Below the pieces are notes generated by a model. That model had not been told where the DNA came from. It saw only the letters and a list, made by a program, of their open reading frames with translations, and ran no database searches. Positions 17,529 to 26,189 of a stretch of 64,000 nt of DNA are shown here, piece after piece. Numbering within the stretch: the first letter of the stretch is position 1; every line of letters begins with the position of its first letter. Source of the DNA: Planctomycetaceae bacterium (GTDB lineage Bacteria; Planctomycetota; Planctomycetia; Planctomycetales; Planctomycetaceae); the NCBI GenBank assembly GCA_021732845.1, contig JAKFUF010000030.1, positions 30,104 through 94,103 of the forward strand. The letters are read 5' to 3'. The translations under genes and the position numbers were made by a program.

Positions 17529-17834
17529 GAGTCTTCCATCAATGAGGATTTAAGGCGGGATGGGGAAAGGTAGCGATTTGGCAGGATCCCACGCAAGGAA
17601 GTGCCGTCGCATGCGATTGCGATGCCGCAAGAATTGACCCGTGGTGAAGGGAACCGTAGGATGAAACTGCGGAGTGGGCGTCACGCTGTTGGTCACGCGT
17701 TTCAACCGGTCGCGCGGCTCATTCGGGCAATATGCGAGGAACCCCGACAGCGGATGACGAAGGGGGCGCAAGCCACCGATCCGCGCCAGGTTCCACAGTG
17801 AGCAGCACTTATCCAGACAATCGCGAGGTGGAAA
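17529..17834. other. Divergent intergenic region with one REP-like copy
   Basis: This 306-base region separates the divergent sugar dehydrogenase and hydrolase-like genes. It contains the degenerate palindromic repeat at 17734-17806. No gene or clear promoter was recognised in the remainder. Confidence 0.5.
17734..17806. repeat. REP-like palindromic repeat, divergent copy 1
   Basis: The sequence matches the two copies at 19217-19367 along its length, with shared blocks GCGAGGAACCCCGA, AGCGGATGA, GCCACC and ATCCGCGCCAGG. The repeat is palindromic in outline: GGAACC pairs with GGTTCC and CGGAT with ATCCG. Confidence 0.7.
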
Positions 17835-18794
17835 ATGTTTCATGGCTCGTCCAAATCAAATCCACAGCGCACTGCGGCCTCGTGGCAGGGCTTGGGATTT
17901 CCTTCCGGCCGCGTGTTCCTGGCCCCTCTGTTGGTCTTGGGGACGGCCCTGCTGGTCTTCGCTCAGGCGAAGCCAGACACCGAGCCACAGCCACAGACGA
18001 TCACCACCAAGGATGGGGTGCCGCTCAAGATCACGTATTACCCGTCCGTCCGCGGCAAAGAGGCGGCAGTCGTCATTTTGGTGCACATGAAGGACGGAAA
18101 TCGGTTTGTCTGGAAGGATTTTGCCGAACGGCTGCAGCGGGAAGAGTTCGCTGTTGTCACAGTCGACCTGCGGGGACATGGGGAGAGTCGGCCCGCCGCC
18201 GCGAGCGGCGCGAAAACAGCCACGTTGCGGCCTGCAGACTACGCCGCCATGGTCGCCGCGGATATGGAAGCGGTCAAAAAATTTATTTATGACATGCATC
18301 AGGAAGAGAAGCTGAACATGAACAAGACGGGGATTGTCGGGGCCGAAATGGGCGCGACGATCGCCGCCTTCTGGGCTGCGGCAGACTGGGCGAAGACGCC
18401 ACATTCCGATGGCATTGGCGAGTTTCGCACTCCGCGTGGACAGGATGTGCGGGCGATTGCCCTGATCTCGCCACAGACCAACATCAGCGGCCTGGCGATT
18501 CAAAAGCCCCTCACCTATCTGGGCGACCCTGCGTTCAACATCGCCTTCCTGATCGCCTGGGGCGAGAAGGTGGGTGCCGACCGGACCACCGGCACGAAAA
18601 TGTTTGACCTGATCTCAAAGGCTCCCGACTCCACCAAGCGGATGTTCAAGGAGGGCTATGATGCCAAGCTCAAGGGCACCGAGTTGATGGGAAAACAGTT
18701 GAAGCTGGAAGACCACATGTCGACATTCTTCACCAAGTTCCTGCGCGACATCCCCAGCGAATGGAGAGACCGCAAGTCGAAGCTGGAAGACTGA
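17835..18794 (+). CDS. Exported alpha/beta-hydrolase-like protein with non-canonical nucleophile elbow
   Basis: This 319-residue protein has an N-terminal hydrophobic segment (FLAPLLVLGTALLVFAQA, residues 28-45) and an alpha/beta-hydrolase fold. The fold is marked by VVILVHMKDGNRFVW, the helix-turn VVTVDLRGHGESRP near residue 115, and a nucleophile elbow near 165. That elbow reads GAEMG where active hydrolases have GxSxG, so the serine is replaced by glutamate. The C-terminal third carries a long insertion and a late aspartate/histidine region (LEDHMSTFF) that could be the acid/base site. It may be an inactive or differently working relative. The neighbouring 113-residue membrane gene follows in the same direction. 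Confidence 0.72.
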   Translation: MFHGSSKSNPQRTAASWQGLGFPSGRVFLAPLLVLGTALLVFAQAKPDTEPQPQTITTKDGVPLKITYYPSVRGKEAAVVILVHMKDGNRFVWKDFAERLQREEFAVVTVDLRGHGESRPAAASGAKTATLRPADYAAMVAADMEAVKKFIYDMHQEEKLNMNKTGIVGAEMGATIAAFWAAADWAKTPHSDGIGEFRTPRGQDVRAIALISPQTNISGLAIQKPLTYLGDPAFNIAFLIAWGEKVGADRTTGTKMFDLISKAPDSTKRMFKEGYDAKLKGTELMGKQLKLEDHMSTFFTKFLRDIPSEWRDRKSKLED

Positions 18795-18868
18795 GTGTTT
18801 CCCTCAGGCGGCAGGTGACGCTTGTGCTTCTTGGAAGGCGCATGCCTCTGGCGGAATAAAGGGGTGTC

Positions 18869-19210
18869 ATGACCGAAGCCACGCTGCGACGGCACATGAT
18901 CGGTGCTTGCGCTCTGGGCTGTGCGGGAATCGCCCTATGGCGGCTCCTGGTTTCACATGATGTCTTCCAAGATCTGGCCTTGGGTGCGTTTTGGCGCGTG
19001 GCGTTGGTAATGGCTTCGGTGTGGCTCGCCTTGCCCACCGCTGGCCGACCCCTCGCCTGGGGGCGTCTCCTGGCCCTGGTGCTGATCACCGTGGTCATCG
19101 TTTCCATCTTCCGCAAGGCCGCGATCCTGGTGCTGCCGCTGATCGCCGTCGCCGCCATCCTTGCGGTGTGGCTCCGCCCCAAACCGAAGCGACATACACG
19201 GCGCCAGTGA
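18869..19210 (+). CDS. Small multi-pass membrane protein of unknown function
   Basis: The 113-residue protein has four hydrophobic segments: about residues 10-27, 38-55, 63-81 and 84-101 (AAILVLPLIAVAAILAVWL). The tail is basic (RPKPKRHTRRQ), which predicts a cytoplasmic C-terminus. The ATG follows AAGGGG, a good ribosome-binding site seven bases upstream. REP-like repeats begin immediately after the stop. I recognise no family. Confidence 0.65.
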   Translation: MTEATLRRHMIGACALGCAGIALWRLLVSHDVFQDLALGAFWRVALVMASVWLALPTAGRPLAWGRLLALVLITVVIVSIFRKAAILVLPLIAVAAILAVWLRPKPKRHTRRQ

Positions 19211-19216
19211 CGCCAA

Positions 19217-19367
19217 CGGATGAAGAAGGTGGCGCAGCCACCCATCCGCGCCAGGGGTTCCGCAGCGAGCATGACTGACCCGCGAGCGAGGAACCCCGAT
19301 AGCGGATGAAGAAGGTGGCAGCCACCCATCCGCGCCAGGGGTTCCGCAGCGAGCATGACTGACCCGC
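19217..19367. repeat. REP-like palindromic repeats, tandem copies 2 and 3
   Basis: Two nearly identical copies of a 66-base unit lie side by side (19217-19283 and 19301-19367). They differ mainly by a two-base GC insertion in the first. The second copy includes an extra left part, GCGAGGAACCCCGATAG. Within a unit GGAACCCC pairs with GGGGTTCC, CGGATG with CATCCG and GGTGGC with GCCACC. The repeat lies between two plus-strand genes. Confidence 0.85.
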
Positions 19368-19467
19368 CATAATTTTCGTATGATGTTCCTGGCGCTCGCT
19401 TGGTCCCCCAACGCCGAACCGGTTACGATTCAAACTTCACATCAAGTTTGCTCTATGGGTGTGCAGC

Positions 19468-20934
19468 ATGCCATTGATTGACCACCGTCGCCTGCTTCCG
19501 TGCCTGGTGATTCTCGCCGCGGTCTGCGGTACACATGCGGCATCCGCGGACGATTGGCCGCAGTTTCGCGGTCCGAATGCCACGGGACTGGCCGGGTCGG
19601 CGAAGGGTTTGCCCACCAAATTCAGCGCGGAACAGCCGCTGTGGAAAGTCGACGTGGGCGAAGGGATTTCCTCGCCCATCGTTGCGGGCGGCAAGGCCTT
19701 CGCCACCGGAATGGTGAAGCCTGCGGGTGGCGGCGACGCGAAGTTTGCAATCTTTGCGCTGGATGCCACGACCGGCAAGGAACTTTGGCGGCGCGAGTTC
19801 GCGACTGGCAAGCTGCCACGGATCACGCCTCCCAACAGCCACGCCTCCAGTACCCCCGCGACAGACGGCGAACGGGTCTACGTCCACTTCAGCACGCTGG
19901 GCCTGCTCGCCGTGAATGTTGCGGACGGAACGACTGCCTGGGAAACCCCGATGCCAATGCCGGCATACCTGATGGACTGGGGCGCGGGAATGTCACCCAT
20001 CGTCCACGATGGGCTGGTCTATTTTAACCAGGATGACGACCTGCAGCCGACTTTGTTCGCCCTGGAGGCCAAGACCGGAAAACTGGCTTGGAAGACCGAG
20101 CGGGCCGACATGCTCGCGGGGTATTCGATCCCAGTGTTGAGTGAGGTCGCTGGTCGCACCGACTTGGTCGTCGCCGGCACGGGCAAGCTCAAAGGCTACG
20201 ACCCCAAGACGGGCATTGAACGCTGGACATGCAACACGCTGCCCCGCACCATGATGACTTCACCCGTGGCCAAAGACGGCATGATCTACATTGCCGTGCA
20301 GAGTTACGGCGACGAGTCCAGAACTTTGAAGGCCGCGTTGATGGAGTGGCTCGACAGCAACCAGGATGGAAAGTTGGCGAGGACCGAGGTCCCGAAAGAG
20401 TTCCACGAAAAGTTTGACCGGTCGGACAAGAACAAGGACGCCATCCTTGATGCCACGGAAGTGGAGACCGCCTTCCAGTCCTCCGAAAACCTGGTCGGTG
20501 GGGGCTCGATGGTGCAGGCGGTGAAGGGCGGCGGCACGGGCAACGTGACGAAGACGCACGTGGTGTTCAACCTGAAGAACCGGGCCCCTTCGAACCTGAC
20601 GTCTCCGCTGGTCGTGGGTGAACAGATTTTTGTCGTGAAGAAGGGCGGTCTGTCCAGCTCGTACGACAGCCTGACAGGCAAGAAGCACTGGGAACTGGCC
20701 CGCATTCGCAACTCGGGCGACTACTACGGCTCACCGGTCAGTGGCGACGGCAAGATTTATGTTCCCGGCGAAAATGGCTTCGTCATGGTGCTGGAGCAGG
20801 GGCCGAAACTGAATGTGCTGGCCAAGAACGATCTGGCGGAGCCCTGCCTCTCGTCGCCAGCCATCGCGGATGGCAGGCTCTACTTCCGGACGACTGGCTC
20901 GCTGCTGTGCTTCTCGAATGAACCGCAGAAGTAG
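19468..20934 (+). CDS. Exported PQQ-like beta-propeller protein with an inserted EF-hand pair
   Basis: The 488-residue protein has a signal peptide (LLPCLVILAAVCGTHAASA) followed by DDWPQFRGPNATG, the standard start of planctomycete PQQ-like (quinoprotein) beta-propellers. Propeller blades show the usual FALDATTGKELWRREF pattern. Near residues 295-345 the propeller is interrupted by two EF-hand loops, DSNQDGKLARTE and DKNKDAILDATE, each with calcium-binding spacing. The start at 19468 is preferred over a GTG nine bases earlier because GGGT sits at the right distance. No PQQ-dehydrogenase active-site residues were identified, so a binding or scaffold role is possible. Confidence 0.83.
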   Translation: MPLIDHRRLLPCLVILAAVCGTHAASADDWPQFRGPNATGLAGSAKGLPTKFSAEQPLWKVDVGEGISSPIVAGGKAFATGMVKPAGGGDAKFAIFALDATTGKELWRREFATGKLPRITPPNSHASSTPATDGERVYVHFSTLGLLAVNVADGTTAWETPMPMPAYLMDWGAGMSPIVHDGLVYFNQDDDLQPTLFALEAKTGKLAWKTERADMLAGYSIPVLSEVAGRTDLVVAGTGKLKGYDPKTGIERWTCNTLPRTMMTSPVAKDGMIYIAVQSYGDESRTLKAALMEWLDSNQDGKLARTEVPKEFHEKFDRSDKNKDAILDATEVETAFQSSENLVGGGSMVQAVKGGGTGNVTKTHVVFNLKNRAPSNLTSPLVVGEQIFVVKKGGLSSSYDSLTGKKHWELARIRNSGDYYGSPVSGDGKIYVPGENGFVMVLEQGPKLNVLAKNDLAEPCLSSPAIADGRLYFRTTGSLLCFSNEPQK

Positions 20935-20999
20935 CGCGGCCGTCAGTTCAGCGATCGGTCAGCCCACGCCGCGCCACCCAATCTCAATCCATCACTCTC

Positions 21000-22769
21000 A
21001 TGGAGTCTGCCGTGCCCCGGCCCGTGGTTGTCGTTGCCCAGTGCGTTATCTTTCTGGCGGTGAGTGCCATTCATGCCTTGGCAGCCGGCCCGAAGATCGA
21101 CATCGTGACCGGTCCCAAGCCGCCAGCGCTGGAAACCACCGCTGCCAGCGAACTCGTGGCTCAACTCACCCGGCTGTACAAAGCCGAGGTGAAGCTCCAC
21201 ACCGAGATCCCCGCGAGTTCAGAAAACCTGATCCTGCTCGGGTCGCCAGAGACGAATCCAGCAGTCAAGGCCCTCGGCGCGGCTTGGCCAAAATTGACGG
21301 AGCAGGGGCATCTGCTGCGAACGGTCGAAGTCGGCGGCAGAAAGGCCCTGCTGGTTGGCGGCGGAAAACCCGTGGCGACGCTCTGGGCCGTGAATGAATT
21401 GGGTTACCAGAGCGGCGTCCGTTCTCTGTTGTTTGGCGACATCGATCCGGCCGAGCCGACGCCCTTCAAGGTTGAGGGTTTTGACACGGTCCTGGAGCCG
21501 GTTCACCCAGTCCGCGCCTGGAAGACGGTTGGGACTTCGCCACTCGGTGCGGTGTCGTGGGGCATCGCCGATCAGAAGCCGCTGCTCACGCAGCTCGTCA
21601 AGGCGAAGTTCAACCGCGTCGTGTTGAGCATCGACACACGGCAGCCATTTTTGGCAAAGAACGTCAAATCTGATGCCGTTCCCACGTTGGCGGTGGGATT
21701 TCCCTTTCGCGTCAACGGAGACACGGCCGGCCGGGGCGCATTCGGAGGTCTCAAACAGTTCCAAAACCCAGACTTCACGGGGAAATCGACACCCGCCGAA
21801 TTGAGCCAGGCGGGTCAAAATTATTTGCGGGAACTGATTGGCGCCGCGAAGGCTGCCGGGCTGGATGTCACGCTGCATTTCACCGGCCCGGATGCGGAAC
21901 AGGCCGGGACGGAGTTTTCCCGAGTCGCGGGCACCATCGCGACCGGAAACTATGTCTCCGTCGATGACCAGCTCACGCAGGCCTCGCTGGCTAAAGACGG
22001 CAAGCAGCATGTCGCCACGCTGGTGCTTGGCGCTGATTCCGTTGGGCCTCTGCCGCAGGCCGATCAGAACATGGCGGCAGCCAGAATCCAGGCGATGGTT
22101 GAGCAAATCCAAGCCAAGGACGGGCGGCGGCAATATGGGTTCATCGTCGAGGCCCTCAACCCCAGCGACATCGGTCCGCTAATGCACTATCTGTCTCGCG
22201 CCGGATTTGATCCGACCATCACGCCGGTGGTTGCCAACAAATTACTGGTCGACGCGGCCTGCGGCTCCGGCACCGACAGCCCCATGCAGAAGGGCTTGGA
22301 CCGGCTCCAAAAGGCGACTGTCGGGATCGCGACCAACGATCCGGAGTTCGTGCCCTTTGGGCCAGACTTCCTCTTGAATGAGTATCACAGCGGCAAGCCC
22401 GCGCCGAAGTGGTGGGCTGACGTTCAGAACGACTACCTCGAAGCGATGAATGAAATGTACCGGGCGAATGGCCACTCTCGCGAAGACGGCCGGCAACTGA
22501 CCCTGTACTTTTGCCGCAGAATGGAATTCGGCTACGAGTACTTCAACATTCTGACCGCACTGCGGAATGCGGGCATCGCCCGCGATAAGAAAGACACCGA
22601 GACGCAGATCGCGGAATTGGAGAAGGCGGTGGATTCCTTCAATGGCGGACTGAACGCCATGGCAGCGGTCTCACGGACGCCTTCCGACCGCGCGGTGATC
22701 GCTGTCATGAACGCCTACGGCTATCACCCGGTGAAAGCCGAGTTGGAGAAGCTGCTCGACTCCCAATAG
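21000..22769 (+). CDS. Secreted protein with a GH67/GH20-type N-terminal domain, probable glycan-related
   Basis: The 589-residue protein has an N-terminal signal segment (VVVVAQCVIFLAVSAIHALA). Residues about 35-150 (ALETTAASELVAQLTRLY, LILLGSPETNPAVKAL, ALLVGGGKPVATLWAVNEL) match the small alpha/beta accessory domain found before the catalytic barrels of GH67, GH20 and GH84 enzymes. The following 400 residues could form a TIM barrel (HFTGPDAEQAGTEF, YGFIVEALNPSDIGPL), but I cannot identify catalytic acids. It is probably an exported glycoside hydrolase or glycan-binding protein. Family assignment beyond the N-terminal domain is uncertain. Confidence 0.6.
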   Translation: MESAVPRPVVVVAQCVIFLAVSAIHALAAGPKIDIVTGPKPPALETTAASELVAQLTRLYKAEVKLHTEIPASSENLILLGSPETNPAVKALGAAWPKLTEQGHLLRTVEVGGRKALLVGGGKPVATLWAVNELGYQSGVRSLLFGDIDPAEPTPFKVEGFDTVLEPVHPVRAWKTVGTSPLGAVSWGIADQKPLLTQLVKAKFNRVVLSIDTRQPFLAKNVKSDAVPTLAVGFPFRVNGDTAGRGAFGGLKQFQNPDFTGKSTPAELSQAGQNYLRELIGAAKAAGLDVTLHFTGPDAEQAGTEFSRVAGTIATGNYVSVDDQLTQASLAKDGKQHVATLVLGADSVGPLPQADQNMAAARIQAMVEQIQAKDGRRQYGFIVEALNPSDIGPLMHYLSRAGFDPTITPVVANKLLVDAACGSGTDSPMQKGLDRLQKATVGIATNDPEFVPFGPDFLLNEYHSGKPAPKWWADVQNDYLEAMNEMYRANGHSREDGRQLTLYFCRRMEFGYEYFNILTALRNAGIARDKKDTETQIAELEKAVDSFNGGLNAMAAVSRTPSDRAVIAVMNAYGYHPVKAELEKLLDSQ

Positions 22770-22892
22770 ACGGGTTCCGGAGGCTCGCGTACCAGCCATT
22801 CAGTTCAGAACGCATGCGCCCGACCATCTAGCCGCGCCATGCGGATCATGAAGCGGAGATCTCTTCCACACTGCCACGCAACGGAACGCCCC

Positions 22893-23840
22893 ATGAGCGA
22901 AGCGAATGTCTACTTGAACGGCCGCATGGTTCCCGCCTCGCAGGCACACCTGGCGATTTTTGATGCGGGGATCGTGCTGGGGGCGACGGTTACGGAGATG
23001 ACCCGCACATTCCGCCACAAACCGTTCCGGCTGGAAGAGCACATCGACCGGCTGCAGCGCTCGCTCAAATACACGCGGATGGACACCGGCTTGTCCCGCT
23101 CCGACTTTCTTCAGTTGTCGCACGACCTTTTGGAACACAACAGCAAACTGATTGGTCCCGACGATGAGCTGGGGCTGGTGCATTTCGTGACAGCGGGCGA
23201 ATTCCCGGTGTATGCCGGGTCGGCCGGCCGAGGAGCGCGGCTCACGCCGACGGTCTGCGCCCACACTTTCCCGCTCCCGTTCGAGTACTGGAGCCACAAG
23301 TTCGAGGTGGGGGCGCACCTTGTCACTCCCTCGACCCGGCATGTCCCGCCGCAGTGCTACGATCCGAAGATGAAGTACCGCAGCCGCATGCACTACTACC
23401 TTGCCGACAAGGAGGCGCAGCTTGTCGATCCGGACGCCGCGGCGCTGCTGCTGGATCTGAACGGCAACGTCACCGAGACCAGTGGGTCGAATTTTCTGAT
23501 TGTCGAGCGCGGTGCGATCGTCTCGCCCACGCTGACCAACACGCTTCCTGGCCTGAGCCGCGCGACCGTGATGGAGCTGGCCGAAGAACTGGGCATCCCG
23601 TTCGTGGTGAAGGATTTTCAGGTGCATTCGGTGATGAATGCCGATGAGGCGTTCACGTCCAGCACTCCTTATTGCCTGCTGCCTGTCACCAAGATCAACG
23701 GCGTGCTGATCGGCGATGGCAAGCCGGGTCCCATCTTCAAAAAACTAATGCAGGCCTGGAGTGCCCGGGTCGGGTTGGACATTGAGCAGCAGATGCATGC
23801 GGGAGCCGCACGGAGGCAGGCGCAGGCCGCACCGTGGTAA
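22893..23840 (+). CDS. Class IV PLP-dependent aminotransferase (BCAT/D-amino-acid aminotransferase/ADC lyase fold)
   Basis: This 315-residue protein is a fold-type IV PLP enzyme. The start at MSEANVYLNGRMVPASQA is the usual family start (xVYLNGxxVPxxxA); an upstream frame from 22839 is not needed. The motif GVTxxEMTRTFR is represented by GATVTEMTRTFRHKPFRLEEH near residues 35-55. The PLP-binding lysine is probably in DPKMKYRSRMHYYLA near residue 160. The PLP phosphate-binding end motif is seen in VTETSGSNFLIVE near 200. Substrate class (branched-chain amino acid, D-alanine or aminodeoxychorismate) cannot be resolved by eye. The Rpn-family gene follows. Confidence 0.85.
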   Translation: MSEANVYLNGRMVPASQAHLAIFDAGIVLGATVTEMTRTFRHKPFRLEEHIDRLQRSLKYTRMDTGLSRSDFLQLSHDLLEHNSKLIGPDDELGLVHFVTAGEFPVYAGSAGRGARLTPTVCAHTFPLPFEYWSHKFEVGAHLVTPSTRHVPPQCYDPKMKYRSRMHYYLADKEAQLVDPDAAALLLDLNGNVTETSGSNFLIVERGAIVSPTLTNTLPGLSRATVMELAEELGIPFVVKDFQVHSVMNADEAFTSSTPYCLLPVTKINGVLIGDGKPGPIFKKLMQAWSARVGLDIEQQMHAGAARRQAQAAPW

Positions 23841-23867
23841 AAGCAATTTGATCATCGAGGGGCCAGC

Positions 23868-24872
23868 ATGGCCGATGTCCATCATCCCAACGACAGATTC
23901 GTCAAGGAATTGCTGTCTCATCCAGACTCCGCCCGTAGTCTTGCGCGGGAATACCTGCCGGCCGACATCGTGGAGCAACTGGATCTCTCCACGCTGACGC
24001 CAGCCAACAGCACCTGGGTCGACGCGGAGCTGCAGGAGCATTTCGCAGATTTGTTGTTCCATTGTGGCTGGGCGAAAAAACTGCGCCGCATTCAGCCGAA
24101 CTACCAGATTTTCGTGGCGCTCCTGGTCGAGCACAAGAGCAAGCCCGACCGTCTCATTCGGCTCCAATTGCTGCGATACCAATTGCTCTGCTGGAACGAA
24201 CATCTAAAGCATGGGCGCCTGCCGCTGCCGATCGTGATCCCACTGGTGTTGTATCACGGGAAAACCCGGTGGCGTGGCTCATTTCAATTCGCCGAACAGT
24301 TTGGCGAGATTCCCGAAGCGTTTCGGCGGTTTGTTCCCCAGTGTGAGTTCAAGCTATTGGATGTGTCGCCCTCGTCCGAAACGAAGATCAAAGGGGATCC
24401 GCTGGCACGAGTGTCATTGAACTTACTGCGCTGGGCGCACGAACTGGATGTGGATGCTCTCAAGGTGGAATTGCCAAAGCTGCTGGCTCAGCTCCCCTTG
24501 GAACAGGCCACCCAGCTAAAATTCATGGAGCCGATCTTCCAATATCTCGCGTCGACACGCATGCTTAAGGTGCAGGAGATGGGAGAAGCCCTGCGGCAGG
24601 CATTTCCAGATGAGGGGGAGTTGATGAAAACCTGGGTCGATGAACTGCGGGATGAGGGGCGGATGGCAGGCCGGGAAGAGGGAGGTCGAGAGGCACTTGC
24701 AGCACAGGCGCTGCGGTTGATTCGCCGCAGATTTGGCGAAAAGGCAGTCACCAAGACTCTGGCAGGTCGCATCGACAAATTGCCGCTGTCTGATTTGGAA
24801 CAGCTCGGCGAAGAATTCCTCGATTTCCAGACCGTCGCCGAGCTTCAACGTTGGCTGGCAGGACGGACGTAA
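23868..24872 (+). CDS. Rpn-family recombination-promoting nuclease (PD-(D/E)XK, Transposase_31 type)
   Basis: The 334-residue protein begins with HHPNDRFVKELLSHPDSA, typical of the Rpn/YhgA family, once called putative transposases. The nuclease core has WVDAELQEHFADLLFH and FVALLVEHKSKPDRLIRLQL (ExK at residues about 87-89), then LPIVIPLVLYHGKTRW. The C-terminal region RRFGEKAVTKTLAGRIDKLP matches the DUF4351 helical module. Rpn proteins cleave DNA and raise recombination in E. coli. There are no terminal inverted repeats, so this is not an insertion sequence. Confidence 0.87.
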   Translation: MADVHHPNDRFVKELLSHPDSARSLAREYLPADIVEQLDLSTLTPANSTWVDAELQEHFADLLFHCGWAKKLRRIQPNYQIFVALLVEHKSKPDRLIRLQLLRYQLLCWNEHLKHGRLPLPIVIPLVLYHGKTRWRGSFQFAEQFGEIPEAFRRFVPQCEFKLLDVSPSSETKIKGDPLARVSLNLLRWAHELDVDALKVELPKLLAQLPLEQATQLKFMEPIFQYLASTRMLKVQEMGEALRQAFPDEGELMKTWVDELRDEGRMAGREEGGREALAAQALRLIRRRFGEKAVTKTLAGRIDKLPLSDLEQLGEEFLDFQTVAELQRWLAGRT

Positions 24873-24984
24873 ACCGTCGTTCCGCAACTCGACTGGTTGG
24901 ACAATGAGAGCCCCTGCGGGCAGTATGGAGGCACCGATCCTAACTCGGCCTCCAACCCGCGCCTGTTTGTAGAACCCCTGCCCC

Positions 24985-25338
24985 ATGGCCCGCTGTGATC
25001 AAGGTTACCTGTGCGATGTCTGCGGCGACGAGGTCGAAGATGTCACGCAAAGTGACCTCTATCTGAACTACGTCATCGGACTCATTCCGACGCGACAGCT
25101 CCCCAGTCATCCGGAACGGCATCTGCGCTGCAACCCGGTGCAGTCACAGTTCATTGTCGACCCAGATTTCGACCCCATTGTGGTCGAAGGGCCGTTCGAC
25201 AAGCGGCTGTTGGCGGTGGAAGACCGGCAGCGCCAGGAACAACTTGTCACCCGTGGCTGGCGGCGGCTGCAGGAATTGCCTGGCCTCGGGCTGCCAATCG
25301 CAGAGTATCCCCTGGCTGAATTTCGCGCCCGCTCCTGA
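24985..25338 (+). CDS. Small CxxC protein of unknown function
   Basis: The 117-residue protein begins MARCDQGYLCDVCGDEVEDV, with a C-x(5)-C-x2-C pattern and a fourth cysteine in ERHLRCNP near residue 49. Together these could bind one zinc ion. The remainder (FIVDPDFDPIVVEGPFDKRL, RQRQEQLVTRGWRRLQELP) is a mixed alpha/beta region without a family I know. There is no signal peptide, so it is probably cytoplasmic. It lies between the Rpn gene and a secreted helical protein gene on the same strand. Confidence 0.65.
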   Translation: MARCDQGYLCDVCGDEVEDVTQSDLYLNYVIGLIPTRQLPSHPERHLRCNPVQSQFIVDPDFDPIVVEGPFDKRLLAVEDRQRQEQLVTRGWRRLQELPGLGLPIAEYPLAEFRARS

Positions 25339-25368
25339 CAAATCCCGACATCCCCCAAAGAGGTCTCC

Positions 25369-26016
25369 ATGTACCGCCCGTTCTTGACACTGCTGCTGGT
25401 GCTTGCCCCGATTCTTTGTGCCTCAGCGGCCACGGCACATGCTGCCGACAAGCCCGCCAAGGCGGCCCGTGGCAAACCTGAGGCCAGTGGCGGCGGTGGC
25501 GGACAGGCCCAACTGCTGCTGATCGTCAAGGACGAACTCAAGCTGACCAACGAGCAGCTCCTGCGGCTGCAGTCGCGGATGGTGGAGGTGTCGGCGGCGG
25601 CGAAAAAGGCCGGCAATGACCCCGCCAAGAAACAGGCAATGGTTCAGGAACGGCTGAAGAAGATCATTGACGAAACATTGACTCCCGCCCAAAAGACGCG
25701 GCTCCAGGAGATCCTGCTGCAGGTCCGCGGTCCGCAGGCGATGGCCGAACCCGCCCTGGCCAAGTCCATGGGCCTCTCCGACGAACAGGTCAAGCAACTT
25801 CGTGATCTGCTGCAGAACACTCCCGCTCCGACCACCGAAGAAGAGCGGACGAAGCTGGAAGACAGCCTGCTGGCGGTGCTGACGGAAGAGCAGCGTAAAA
25901 AGTTCCAGGCGATGCAGGGAGCGAAGTTCGACGTGGCCAAACTCCGCCCGAAACTTGCCGCGGTCAAGGAAGAAGCCGAGAAGGCGGCCGGCGAAGGTTC
26001 CAAGAAGGCTGACTGA
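25369..26016 (+). CDS. Exported helical protein with LTxxQ repeats
   Basis: The 215-residue protein has a signal peptide (LTLLLVLAPILCASAATAHA) and a lysine/glycine linker. The helical domain repeats the L-[ST]-x-E/A-Q-x3-L motif: LTNEQLLRL, LTPAQKTRL, LSDEQVKQL and LTEEQRKKF. This pattern is shared with the CpxP/Spy family of periplasmic chaperones and with many planctomycete exported proteins. The rest is charged and probably coiled-coil. A periplasmic binding or stress role is likely; a direct CpxP assignment is not justified. Confidence 0.7.
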   Translation: MYRPFLTLLLVLAPILCASAATAHAADKPAKAARGKPEASGGGGGQAQLLLIVKDELKLTNEQLLRLQSRMVEVSAAAKKAGNDPAKKQAMVQERLKKIIDETLTPAQKTRLQEILLQVRGPQAMAEPALAKSMGLSDEQVKQLRDLLQNTPAPTTEEERTKLEDSLLAVLTEEQRKKFQAMQGAKFDVAKLRPKLAAVKEEAEKAAGEGSKKAD

Positions 26017-26189
26017 ATCACTCGTCCTTGAGAGCCAGCGTGGAGAACTTCGCGGCTTCGTCGTGTGGTGCCAGCAATTCCCATTAATCCACTTTTCGGC
26101 GGACTGACGGTGCCAGAAAACTCCGTGAACTCTCCACGCAGGATCGCCGATGAGAGCCGAAGGCAAAGTTCTCATCCCTGGAGTGTCCC

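Noticed and set aside
16269..17573. 434-codon open frame on the plus strand
   Set aside because: Antisense shadow of the PQQ sugar dehydrogenase, which has clear motifs and a signal peptide.
23868..24872. Rpn protein considered as part of an insertion sequence
   Set aside because: Despite the old transposase name, there are no terminal inverted repeats or target duplications around the gene.
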